64,000 nucleotides of DNA from Luminiphilus sp. (GTDB taxonomy: Bacteria; Pseudomonadota; Gammaproteobacteria; Pseudomonadales; Halieaceae): NCBI GenBank assembly GCA_029242325.1, contig JAQWUD010000038.1:164791-228790 (forward strand), in the 5' to 3' direction. The notes under the pieces were generated by a model, which saw only the letters and a list, made by a program, of their open reading frames with translations, searched no databases and had not been told where the DNA came from. The translations under genes and the position numbers were made by a program. This document shows positions 56,476 to 64,000 of the stretch, in pieces (within the stretch, counting starts at the first letter, position 1; each line of letters opens with the position of its first letter).

Positions 56476-56937
56476 ATGAGCAAAGTAGTGGATCGGTTTT
56501 ATGAGGCTATCCGCACAGGAGACACCCCGACGCTGGATGCTGTCATCGCTGAAGATTTTTGTTTGATCTGTCCAACTCAGAATCACGTGCTTTCCGGAAT
56601 CTACGAGGGTAAGCGGCGTTTTTTCGAGGAGGTCACGCCGCATGTGTTTGGTTGTGTCAACCCGGAGGATATTACGTTTTGCGGAGAGCACCGGGTGATT
56701 GTCGAGGCGGGAGAAGTCGTAGTTACCATGGCACAGAATGAGGGGCTTGCGCTGACCGGTGAACGTTATGATCAAACCTACCTCCATATTTTCAAGATCC
56801 GAGATGGTCAGATACACGCGTTAATAGAAGGGTTCGATACCGCGTTGGCAAATCTCGCATTATGGGGAGGGCGTGAACCCCTGGTTCCCGACGCGCCGGC
56901 AGCCCTTGCCAATGTCGACCGTTTTCAGCGGGCTTGA
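56476..56937 (+). CDS. NTF2/SnoaL-like fold protein
   Basis: A 153-residue protein with the NTF2-like beginning VDRFYEAIRTGDTPTLDAVIAEDF and the cone-shaped alpha+beta pattern with VEAGEVVVTMAQ and YLHIFKIRDGQI. Members are small isomerases, cyclases or binding proteins; no activity can be assigned. ATG at 56476 follows AGAGGC and is preferred over the track start at 56458. Fifty-four bases after the membrane-protein gene, it may be its third operon member. Confidence 0.75.
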   Translation: MSKVVDRFYEAIRTGDTPTLDAVIAEDFCLICPTQNHVLSGIYEGKRRFFEEVTPHVFGCVNPEDITFCGEHRVIVEAGEVVVTMAQNEGLALTGERYDQTYLHIFKIRDGQIHALIEGFDTALANLALWGGREPLVPDAPAALANVDRFQRA

Positions 56938-57028
56938 TATAACGCCCTTCACCCTGTCGCTGTGCTAAGGCTGAACCCGCTGCGATGGGTTGTTCACCAC
57001 GGGGCATTTACCGTCCACCTTGCCTGAG

Positions 57029-57376
57029 TCAAAAGGCCCTCATGGCGCCCAGTGTTTCCGTCAGCCAATCACCAGTTTGCGTCGTTTTCATGCCGCAGAT
57101 CATCCAATACGGCTTGCCACTCCAGGAGCTTCCGCTGGCCAGGTGCTCAATGAATTGTTCTGCGGAATATCCGTAGCGCTTGCCCTGCGCATATTTCCGC
57201 TCAAGATGCTTGGCAGCTTCCTGCGCTGAGTATTGGCTGCCATTGCGATCAAATTGACAGCCGCTCTCGGCGATCGCTTGGATCAGCGCCCGAATCTCAG
57301 TTTCAGCAGCTCCTGCGGCAACCATCGACGTAACAAGCGCCAGCGCCAAAAAAGCGGTCCGGGCTTGGCGGATCAT
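57029..57376 (-). CDS. DUF5329 family exported protein
   Basis: The 115-residue precursor has a signal peptide (about 1-23, AGAAE cleavage) and a DUF5329-like core: IRALIQAIAESGCQFDRNGSQYSAQEAAKHLERKY is a recognisable block. Two Cys residues (C40 and C94) could form a disulfide. It overlaps the EEP gene as ATGA. The family has no known function. Confidence 0.75.
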   Translation of the reverse strand: MIRQARTAFLALALVTSMVAAGAAETEIRALIQAIAESGCQFDRNGSQYSAQEAAKHLERKYAQGKRYGYSAEQFIEHLASGSSWSGKPYWMICGMKTTQTGDWLTETLGAMRAF

Positions 57377-58230
57377 CTGATACTGCGCCGTAAAGTGGCG
57401 AAGAGAGGATTATGGTCTGACGTGGTGACGGGTATCGACTGCGTGAACTGCCAGGCGAGCCCGCGCACATAAATATGATCTAACGGTCTGCCGAAGCTGG
57501 TGGTGCGATGATCGGGGGCGAACGGAATGGCCTTTAGTTGAAGTTGGGATGTCATCAGGTCGAGGATCTCCTGCCGGGCACCGCTCCATGAGTTCAGGTC
57601 ACCCGCGAAAATGACCGGCCCAGGGTGGGCGGCGATCAGATCGCCTGCTTGAGTCAATTGGGCGCGATACGCCTCCACGCCCAGACTGAAATTGATGGCG
57701 TGCAGATTCACAGTGAGCAGTGTCTCGCCAGTGTCTTCCAGCGGATAGAGCGTGATGCTGGTCGCCTTGGGCGTCCTCAACCAGGGTTCGAGAGCAGTGA
57801 GATGGCAGTGCACGGTGTGAGGGACTCTGGCTAATGTGAGTACGCCGGTTTCTATTTCGTTTTGAACGTAACCCCGGACAAAGGCGTCTGCGAACGACTG
57901 CTCAATCGCCACCTGCGCTTTGCGCAGTGGAACCGCTTCCTGCAGGAAGATCAGATCAGCTTTGTTGGCAAATGCAGCGAATTCTCTGACTAAGTCGGTG
58001 TGCCCGGCTTTCTGCACATTCCAGTTGAATACCGTAAAGGGGCTCGCCAATGCAGCGCCCCCGGACCGCTCTCGTCCACGTGAGAGCGCCCCGGCACATT
58101 CCGCCGCGCGATCAGCCGGAACAACCAATGGCCAATTCTCTTCAGCCTGACAACAGCCCCCCACAAACAGGGCTAACACGCCACGGCGCAGCGAAGTTAG
58201 GCTGGATCTTGCGCTACGAGGTAACGGCAT
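57373..58230 (-). CDS. Exported endonuclease/exonuclease/phosphatase (EEP) family protein
   Basis: The 285-residue protein has an export signal ending VGGCCQAEE, which resembles a lipobox, and the EEP catalytic set: FTVFNWNVQKAG, LIFLQEAVPL, FAGDLNSWSG, LDHIYVRG and TSDHNPLFATL. EEP enzymes hydrolyse phosphodiesters (DNA, sphingomyelin, phosphoinositides). Export suggests a periplasmic nuclease or lipase role. Its stop overlaps the DUF5329 start as ATGA, so both are made together. Confidence 0.85.
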   Translation of the reverse strand: MPLPRSARSSLTSLRRGVLALFVGGCCQAEENWPLVVPADRAAECAGALSRGRERSGGAALASPFTVFNWNVQKAGHTDLVREFAAFANKADLIFLQEAVPLRKAQVAIEQSFADAFVRGYVQNEIETGVLTLARVPHTVHCHLTALEPWLRTPKATSITLYPLEDTGETLLTVNLHAINFSLGVEAYRAQLTQAGDLIAAHPGPVIFAGDLNSWSGARQEILDLMTSQLQLKAIPFAPDHRTTSFGRPLDHIYVRGLAWQFTQSIPVTTSDHNPLFATLRRSIR

Positions 58231-58255
58231 AGTGAGGGGCGTATCGGGTTGGTGG

Positions 58256-58663
58256 TCAGCGTGTTTGCTGGGTGCTCCGTATCACCAGCTCATGGCGCTT
58301 GATCTTCCAGCCCTCGTCTGCTCGGACAAAGTCGGTCAGGTAGGTTGCCCATAAAGTTAAGGTGCCACTGCCATCCTGAAGCACGTGGAGCGCTTGCACG
58401 TCGGCTCTGGCCGACGCAGTGTCACCCGAGACCGTTGCGAGTTGCGGGCTCATTAGGTGTTGCGTCGCGGAGAAGGCCTTCAGCTGATTCTCGACGGATT
58501 CGGCCCATTGGTCGGCGCTATGCACAACGGATTCGCTAAATCCAACGATTTCGACATCATCCGCGAAGCAGGCACGATAGCGGTCCATGTCGCGGTCGTC
58601 GACAGCCGCTGCATAGGACAGCATCACATCCTGCAATGCCTGCCGGTCTTCACTCTGACTCAT
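58256..58663 (-). CDS. SnoaL/NTF2-like protein downstream of a Rieske oxygenase
   Basis: 135 residues, LSYAAAVDDRDMDRYRACFADDVEI, a typical SnoaL_4/NTF2-like beginning. Ring-hydroxylating oxygenase beta subunits have the same fold and usually sit just after the alpha-subunit gene, as here (18 bases). Whether it is a true beta subunit is not clear: those are normally 160-180 residues. Confidence 0.78.
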   Translation of the reverse strand: MSQSEDRQALQDVMLSYAAAVDDRDMDRYRACFADDVEIVGFSESVVHSADQWAESVENQLKAFSATQHLMSPQLATVSGDTASARADVQALHVLQDGSGTLTLWATYLTDFVRADEGWKIKRHELVIRSTQQTR

Positions 58664-58681
58664 AACCGGTGCTCCCTGTTT

Positions 58682-60037
58682 TTAGATCCTGCCATCAATG
58701 TAGTCGTCAATACGTTCGTGGTAACGGCTGATCCGTTTTTCTTGGCCAGAGAGGTAGGCCCCCTTGAAGCCACGCGAGCGGACACCCCGTTGTTGGGTAA
58801 TAAAAACGGCAACATCGTCCTCGATGGCGGGCCCGATAGAGTCCTCGCCGCAAGTGAGCCACTTTACTGCGACATCTCCCAAACTGTCTCCGGTGAGAGA
58901 TTCAGTTGCGCTGGTCCCGTCATCAAGTCCGGCACTGATGCTCGCCGGGCTCCCATACCACCAGTTATCAAACAAGCACTGCTCTGGGTCGGTCGGGTGG
59001 GGTCGTGCGCGCAAAAAGTGGAAGCCATCGGCCCAGACCGAAACCGCAAAATTCGGGAAGACGGTGTAGTGGAAAGCGTCGGTGAGTTGCTCATCGGGGA
59101 CAGCCGCATAGTGGGTGTATCCCTTGTCAGGTCCCAGGGCCCGTTTGGCTTGCTGAAGTGCTTCGCGAGTGTCTTCAGGCCGGCCTTTAAAGTCGGCGGG
59201 ATCAAGATTCCAGTAGCTGAGCAGTGATGCCAGTGGCTCGACAATATTCCCGTCAGTATCAGTGATGCCCGCGCCGTAGCCGCCCTTCATGATCATGCGC
59301 GCATGGCCCTCATTGGCGAGGTCGAATTGGGTCTCTTTGAAGTAAGTGTTAATGCCGCCCGCAATCGCCGAGCGATCGGTGGACGGTGTGGCGCCCAGAT
59401 GTACCGTGGGCACGTGGTAGGACTCATTGAAGTTATCCAAAACAACCTTCCAGTTGCAGGGTAACCACATGGTGTTGGCCATCGTGCGCTGCCAACTGCC
59501 AACTTCCCTTGCCTGCCACTCGTCCCAGATGGGTCCAAGGTAAGTCTTCAGCGGCTGGCACTCCGGGTCCATGTTGATCCAAATGAAGCCGGCAAATGTC
59601 TCGCATTGAAGTTCCGCTAAACGCAATGTCCCGCAGGGATTTCCCTGAGGAAAATCTTCCTTGTCGGGCGCAAACTGCAATGTGCCGTCCGGCAAAAAGG
59701 CCCAGCTGTGGTAGCGGCAGACAAAGCGTCTCGGGTTGGAGCCCTTAGCGTTATCAACCAGTGGGTTCCCGCGGTGCTGGCACACGTTATAAAAGGCTTT
59801 GATGCTCTCGTCCTGTTGCCGCACCATCAGGATTTCCTCGCGGCCGACGGGCTCCATTTGCCAATCTCCCGGGTCGGGTAGCTCTGACTCCCGTCCCAAA
59901 AGTAGCCAGACACGCGTCCACATGCCCTCCCATTCCTGCTCCATAAAGTCCCGTGCGATATAGCGAGAGCCGTGGATACTATGGCCGTGAATGGTTTGGG
60001 TAGGCCAGGTGTCCAGAGTGGGGATGGGCGCATTCAT
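58682..60037 (-). CDS. Rieske 2Fe-2S aromatic-ring-hydroxylating oxygenase, alpha subunit
   Basis: 451 residues: an N-terminal Rieske domain with CQHRGNPLVDN and CRYHSW (two Cys, two His ligands) and a C-terminal SRPBCC catalytic domain with NFNESYHVPTVH (mononuclear Fe His pair and nearby Glu). The track ORF starts 23 codons early; ATG at 60037 has GGAGG eight bases upstream. Substrates of the family include aromatics, steroids and carnitine-like compounds; the sequence does not decide. Reductase genes are not in this window. Confidence 0.9.
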   Translation of the reverse strand: MNAPIPTLDTWPTQTIHGHSIHGSRYIARDFMEQEWEGMWTRVWLLLGRESELPDPGDWQMEPVGREEILMVRQQDESIKAFYNVCQHRGNPLVDNAKGSNPRRFVCRYHSWAFLPDGTLQFAPDKEDFPQGNPCGTLRLAELQCETFAGFIWINMDPECQPLKTYLGPIWDEWQAREVGSWQRTMANTMWLPCNWKVVLDNFNESYHVPTVHLGATPSTDRSAIAGGINTYFKETQFDLANEGHARMIMKGGYGAGITDTDGNIVEPLASLLSYWNLDPADFKGRPEDTREALQQAKRALGPDKGYTHYAAVPDEQLTDAFHYTVFPNFAVSVWADGFHFLRARPHPTDPEQCLFDNWWYGSPASISAGLDDGTSATESLTGDSLGDVAVKWLTCGEDSIGPAIEDDVAVFITQQRGVRSRGFKGAYLSGQEKRISRYHERIDDYIDGRI

Positions 60038-60148
60038 GAGGTATGCCTCCGCGGAGCTGCGGTGGGAGAGACACAGCACCATATTACGGTGATCAGTATG
60101 AAACAACAGTGTGCGTAGACGGTTCAGTAGCCAGCTGCAGTGCCTTTC

Positions 60149-60337
60149 CTACCAGCCAAACATGTTGCTGGCGTTTCCGAAATAACACATACCGATAAAA
60201 GCAATAATCGCGCTAATGAGGGGTAACCACTGCAGTCCGTTCGCGACTTCAGCACTTCTGGCAAGACCAATGTCCCCTGCGAGGCTGACCAGCCACATGG
60301 CCGCACAGCCCCAGAAGCCCACTAACAGCCAGCTCAT
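60149..60337 (-). CDS. 62-residue two-TM membrane protein
   Basis: A small hydrophobic protein, MSWLLVGFWGCAAMWLVSL then LISAIIAFIGMCYFG, with two membrane spans and an Asp/Arg loop between them. AAGG lies about seven bases before the ATG (60337). It precedes the Rieske gene in the same direction with a 111-base gap. I recognise no family. A short, compositionally plausible gene; not certain. Confidence 0.5.
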   Translation of the reverse strand: MSWLLVGFWGCAAMWLVSLAGDIGLARSAEVANGLQWLPLISAIIAFIGMCYFGNASNMFGW

Positions 60338-60805
60338 CTATCGCCTTGCCGGGGGTGTCAGAGCTTGTGACTGCGATCCAGAAGTAGCAAAGGCGCTGTT
60401 CTGGTTGTCGCATTAACGCTAAGGAATACCCATAACGCAACGGGTATCGCCCAAATCAGATAGTCCACTCCCTCACCACTTATGTCGGTATTCCTTTAAC
60501 GGTACGCCATCGCGCGCCATTTAGATTGGACACTCTCTGATCGCGTCCCGAGCCTTAGCAACTACGGTATTGGTGAAGTGGAGTCACTAGGTTCCCATGT
60601 CATTGCCCGCCGGGCGGTCACATCAATGCCAGCTTCATGCCAAAAACCAATTCAAAAACATGTTTTTAGCGTGACTTTATTACGTAGAATAGTTCCGCAA
60701 CGCTTTGTTGATTTGAACGGGGGTAATGCCTATTTTGGGGTGGTCATAGCAATGAACCCCCACATATAGGTGTCAAGTCAAAACCACATAATGAGAGCAA
60801 GGGCC
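60338..60805. other. Non-coding interval with inverted repeats
   Basis: No convincing gene. A perfect 10-bp inverted repeat (AAGGAATACC at 60421, GGTATTCCTT at 60487) flanks 56 bases, and the left arm could alternatively pair with GGGTAT at 60442 (ATACCC/GGGTAT). A 14-bp palindrome AAAAACATGTTTTT lies at 60654-60667, about 140 bases before the lipoprotein gene. Confidence 0.5.
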
Positions 60806-61861
60806 ATGAAGGTGGGCCGCCCTCGCGCCCGAAAGTCTTTGATGGCAATCGGATTGTTGCTCTCCGTATTGCTCGTGAGCATCTCTGGTTGCGCGCCACG
60901 GGATGGCAATGGCTTCCTGGCCCAGACTCGCTGTCAGCAACTGGGTAATACGCCCCTCGCAAACGGCAGTGAACTGATGATGGTGGTGAACCACATCAGA
61001 GCAAGGCTGGGTCTTCCCAATTTTGTAGGTTCGTGGGAGTTCGCGAGAGATGCCTACTATTTAGGGATGTGTTTGGATCTTCTGACGTCAGATGCCATCG
61101 CTTTCATAGAGCGATACGAGCGCGCTCTGGTAAAGTCAGTCACCACTCCAGAAGCGTCGCCGGCGCGAAAAACGCTGCTGATTGATGCTGCGATTACTCC
61201 CACCTCGCCCACCGCAACACCCAGAAGAGCGGTTGCCGAGCTCATGACGGACGACAGGCCGCTCACCATAGAAATCGTGGTTTCCATGCTTACAGGGATT
61301 ACTTTGCTTGGCGTGTTGTTTGCGTTACCTTACACCTTGCCCCGTATGGAACAGATTAACGAAAGGAAAAAGGTCCTGGCCCGAATGAAAGCGCGTGAAT
61401 TTACGCCTCGAGAGCATGGCGAGAGCGGTGAACATACATTTATGAGTCTCGGCAGGCCGATAGGTTGCCTTTGGGATCATGCAACGCGCGCAGCCATTCT
61501 CATTCTGATTGGCGTGCTCTTCCTCCTATGGAGTGACAACGTCAGCGCCGAAACCGATATGATGTTTATCTGCTGTGTGGCATATCCGCTGCTGGCTATT
61601 GGTTACGCAACCATTCAATTCGTAAGCAGCTCCGAGCGGTTTATTACCAATCACCGGGTAATCCCGAGCACCACATTCTTTTTTCCTCGCGAAGATCTTT
61701 ACAGCGATTTTGTGAGCGGTTTGGAGGTGCAAAGATCACCGTTAGGGATGATCTTTGGCTATGGCACCCTGAAGATTTCGATCGGTGACGAAGTGATCGA
61801 AATGCCCTACGTGAAGGACGCCAAGCAGGTGCAGGCCACGTGGGAGAAAATGACCAGCTAA
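60806..61861 (+). CDS. Putative lipoprotein/membrane protein with bacterial PH (YdbS-like) domain
   Basis: 351 residues. N-terminal MKVGRPRARKSLMAIGLLLSV resembles a lipoprotein signal ending SISGC; a soluble region follows (about 30-155), then a transmembrane segment (about 155-178), a charged linker, a second hydrophobic region (about 225-270) and a C-terminal bPH-type domain (FITNHRVI, SGLEVQRSPLGMIFGYGTLKIS, EVIEMPYVKDAKQV). Lipoprotein anchor plus several TM spans is unusual. ATG at 60806 is chosen over 60791; neither has a well-spaced Shine-Dalgarno. Function unknown. Confidence 0.7.
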   Translation: MKVGRPRARKSLMAIGLLLSVLLVSISGCAPRDGNGFLAQTRCQQLGNTPLANGSELMMVVNHIRARLGLPNFVGSWEFARDAYYLGMCLDLLTSDAIAFIERYERALVKSVTTPEASPARKTLLIDAAITPTSPTATPRRAVAELMTDDRPLTIEIVVSMLTGITLLGVLFALPYTLPRMEQINERKKVLARMKAREFTPREHGESGEHTFMSLGRPIGCLWDHATRAAILILIGVLFLLWSDNVSAETDMMFICCVAYPLLAIGYATIQFVSSSERFITNHRVIPSTTFFFPREDLYSDFVSGLEVQRSPLGMIFGYGTLKISIGDEVIEMPYVKDAKQVQATWEKMTS

Positions 61862-61916
61862 TGTTCGCCGGTTTGGCGCGCTACAGGCGGTCCTCGGAGC
61901 CGACATAGGGCATCTC
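61799..61916. repeat. Imperfect inverted repeat across the convergent gene ends
   Basis: GAAATGCCCTACGT (61799-61812) is matched in reverse complement by GAGATGCCCTATGT (61903-61916), 12 of 14 bases identical. The arms encode the shared EMPYV motif of the two convergent genes. The pair could form a hairpin in either transcript. Confidence 0.6.
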
Positions 61917-62192
61917 AACTACCTGTCCTTTGTGCAGGCTGAGTCGGGGTCTTCCGTAGCCCTCTTTGATCACCATTTCTAATAGTTGGTTATTGCGAAT
62001 TTGAATCTGCAGTAAACCGAACGGAATGACACCCGCAACAAACCCAATGCCGGCACCGAGTAAGGTTGTCAGGAATTTTGAACCAAGATACTCCGCCTGA
62101 TAGCCCATTACGCCTCCCGCAATAATGGTGAACCAGAGTCCCACCTCTACGACCCACGGGAATATCCTGCTGAGCAAGTAAGACATGATCAT
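61881..62192 (-). CDS. Small membrane protein sharing an EMPYV motif with its convergent neighbour
   Basis: 103 residues with two TM segments (about 10-32 and 38-61) followed by a soluble tail ending VVEMPYVGSEDRL, close to EVIEMPYVKDAK in the PH domain protein. ATG at 62192 or 62186 could start it. No family recognised. The motif match and adjacency hint at a common origin of the tails or a paired function. Confidence 0.65.
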   Translation of the reverse strand: MIMSYLLSRIFPWVVEVGLWFTIIAGGVMGYQAEYLGSKFLTTLLGAGIGFVAGVIPFGLLQIQIRNNQLLEMVIKEGYGRPRLSLHKGQVVEMPYVGSEDRL

Positions 62193-62598
62193 GTGCGTTG
62201 AGTCCTTAATGGCCGGAGCACTGTATTTTGAGACGCTTAAACATAACCAAGGTTGAGGGTCTCTGCCAGCGGATTTATCGGTAACAAAAGCAGTCCGCCT
62301 AAGCTGTTGTGCCCCATTAGTTATGGTCGGGCCAAGTCAAGACAAGACAAGACAAGACGTACTGAAGAAATGCATGGGAGGCTGATCGAACCGGACGCCG
62401 AGCTCGGTGGCTTGATCGCAGACAAGCGAAGCCGCGGCGAGTAGCACCGGCGAATCTACAGCGCCGGCAGAAAAGGTAGAGTAAGCGACTGACCAAGCAA
62501 GTCACCATCGGTAATCGGTTGCAGCTATTCTGCAGCCCCGGGGACGAGAGCACAGCCCATTCGCTGCTCGTGAGCTACTCGACACAGAGCTTGCACAT
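62193..62598. other. Non-coding interval left of the IS element
   Basis: No gene is supported. It includes the CAAGA pentamer repeat at 62333 and, just before the IS, a GGTTGCAG/CTGCAGCC stem-loop (62517-62537, one G-U pair). Composition suggests remnants of earlier insertions, which is inference. Confidence 0.4.
62333..62357 (+). repeat. Five-copy pentamer tandem repeat
   Basis: CAAGT is followed by four CAAGA units without interruption. Short tandem repeats of this kind can change copy number by slippage. No gene depends on it as far as can be seen; the small frame that crosses it is not convincing. Confidence 0.85.
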
Positions 62599-63877
62599 TG
62601 TTCCGGACACATGGTTTACACATAACGGTATTTGGGGAGAACCCGGATGCCTTGGAATGAGTGTAAACCGATGGATGAGAGACTACGTTTCATGGCCCGT
62701 TTGCTCGAAGGCGAGAAGATGGCACCGATGTGCCGTGAGTTCGGTATCTCCCGAGTCACTGGATACAAGATTTTCAACCGCTACAAAGACAGCGGCCTGG
62801 ATGGCCTCAACGACCGCAGTCGCGCACCCTACCGGCAAGCCAACAAGCTGCCCTTTCAGATTGAACGTTCGATCTTAGGCATCAAGAAGCAGCACCCGAC
62901 CTGGGGTGCGCGCAAGATCCGCGACACGTTGCTGAAGCAGTTCACGATGTTTAAGCCACCGGCGATAAGCACGGTGCATGCGGTGCTCGATCGTAATGGT
63001 CTGGTTAAACGCCGCAAGCGACGGCGCTACAAAGTCCAGGGGACAACACTGATTGGCGCTAACGCGCCCAACGGTCTGTGGTGTGCCGACTACAAAGGCG
63101 AGTTCATGCTCGGTAACAAGTAGTACTGTTATCCGCTGACCATCAGTGACCATAGATCCCGATCCCTGCTTGCGTGTGAATGCGTTGCCTCCACCCGCAC
63201 TGACTTTGCGTTCTCGATATTTGAAAGGGCTCTCAAGGACTTTGGGCTGCCCGTCGCGATCCGCACCGATAATGGTGTGCCCTTCGCATTCTGGCAATGC
63301 CTTGTTCGGTTTATCAAAGCTCTCGGTCTGGTGGCTGCGCTTAGGTATCCAGATCCAGCGCATCAACCCTGGGCACCCCGAACAGAACGGCCGTCACGAA
63401 CGTATGCATCGCACCCTTAAGTCCGATGCCACTAAGCCCGCCGCTTTCAACTTCCTGCAGCAACAAGAACGCTTCGATACCTTCATCAGGGTTTACAACA
63501 ACGAGCGGCCACACCAGCCGCTCGGCGGTGCCTACCCGGGTGAGCTGTATACACCTTCACCGCGGATCTACGAGCCACCCGGCGATCCCGAGTATCCGTA
63601 TCACGATCGAACCATCCGTGTGACGGGATGCGGTCGAATCTGCTTCGGCAGACGCAAGATAAACCTCAGTTCCGTGTTCGCTGGCCAAACCATTGGCCTG
63701 CGCGAGATCGATGACGATATTTGGCAGGTCAGCCTCTTGGAGTATGATCTGGGATACTTCGATAAAGAAGCGGACCGGGTAGAACCCGGTCCCTCACCGT
63801 TCATAAAAAGATCCCTAAGACTGGTTTCCAGTTCAACAGTCTTCAAAGTGTCCAACCAGACCTATGTATACCGGATG
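62599..63877 (+). mobile_element. Decayed IS481-family insertion sequence
   Basis: The element is about 1.28 kb, the family size. Its left end TGTTCCGGACACATGGTTT and the reverse complement of the right end, TCCGGTATACATAGGTCT, share TCCGG and ACAT-GGT blocks, so imperfect terminal inverted repeats are likely. Exact ends and a target duplication could not be fixed. The transposase inside carries a nonsense codon and a frameshift, so the copy cannot move by itself. Confidence 0.65.
62647..63858 (+). pseudogene. IS481-family transposase, nonsense and frameshift mutated
   Basis: The N-terminal part (MPWNECKPMDERLRFMARLL) is a helix-turn-helix region followed by the start of a DDE integrase-like core. 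A TAG at 63121 interrupts a stretch that otherwise continues YCYPLTISDH, and a one-base shift near 63289 is needed to pass from RTDNGVPFA to GNALFGLSKLSVWW. The second frame then carries NPGHPEQNGRHERMHRTLKS, the catalytic Glu region, and YFDKEADRVEPG near the end. ATG at 62647 is the family start; the natural C-terminus after VEPG looks altered. Confidence 0.85.
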
Positions 63878-64000
63878 GGGGGCATGGCCACCTGCCTAGG
63901 GGGTAGTAGCACTATTGGTAGCACCAAACAGTCCCTTGACGGATGGGGTGACTCTAGGAAATGCTTAGGTTTCAGAGATCTTTGAAGAGTAGTGGTGCCT

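Noticed and set aside
60578-60769. 63-codon ORF before the PH-domain gene
   Set aside because: No Shine-Dalgarno, no family resemblance, and it crosses the palindrome region.
62253-62444. 63-codon ORF through the pentamer repeat
   Set aside because: Its sequence is dominated by the repeat and low-complexity residues; no start signal.

Overview
The window reads as chromosomal DNA of a GC-rich, aerobic, free-living gammaproteobacterium. Gene content and order (def-fmt-rsmB, trkA-trkH, dprA-tsaC-hemF-aroE, a caa3-type cox operon with ctaG/SURF1/SCO, cytochrome c5-c4-dsbA next to polA and engB, waaA-tolC, yqiB-cpdA-parE) fit a marine lineage such as the OM60/NOR5 (Halieaceae) group. That placement is inference from gene order and protein style, not from a search. 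No rRNA, tRNA, CRISPR array or prophage was seen.

Layout. Bases 1-11.5 kb hold housekeeping genes: a partial gene, djlA, the leftward trkA-trkH and def-fmt-rsmB sets, then rightward dprA, tsaC, hemF and aroE, with a gamma-carbonic anhydrase and a YheV zinc-ribbon protein. 11.7-18.6 kb is the terminal oxidase operon coxB-coxA-ctaG-coxC-(DUF2909 antisense)-SURF1-SCO-like-SCO. The haem O/haem A synthase genes often found between the last two are absent. 18.6-24.5 kb carries polA, engB, cytochromes c5 and c4, dsbA and an Lrp-type regulator divergent from leuA. 24.7-34.6 kb is mainly amino-acid and nitrogen metabolism (leuA, a DUF6279 lipoprotein, ilvD, argA, glnE, ilvE). 34.8-45.8 kb is an envelope region: a lipase-like hydrolase, all four dTDP-L-rhamnose genes as two convergent pairs (rfbDB and rfbAC), a coupled glycosyltransferase-methyltransferase-alpha/alpha-toroid cassette with a second methyltransferase, waaA and tolC. 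45.9-49.8 kb holds yqiB, cpdA, parE and a YceI protein.

From about 49.8 kb rightward the content becomes more accessory: an octahaem TPR cytochrome, a class I glutamine amidotransferase, glyoxalase, rdgC with DUF1653, a frameshifted potassium channel, an exported ABM-fold protein with a membrane partner, DUF5329 plus a lipoprotein-like EEP enzyme, and a Rieske oxygenase with a SnoaL-fold protein and a 62-residue membrane protein. Last come two convergent envelope proteins sharing an EMPYV motif and a decayed IS481-family element.

The strongest candidates for something undescribed are the coupled GT4/methyltransferase/toroid cassette between the rhamnose genes and waaA (39.3-43.0 kb), and the convergent PH-domain lipoprotein and small membrane protein at 60.8-62.2 kb. 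The octahaem TPR cytochrome with no convincing start codon, a near-consensus FNR/ANR box before cytochrome c5 and a 2.5-copy 15-bp tandem repeat before ilvE are also worth a look. Start codons were moved inward from the ORF track wherever a Shine-Dalgarno sequence, an ATGA/GTGA junction or family length argued for it.
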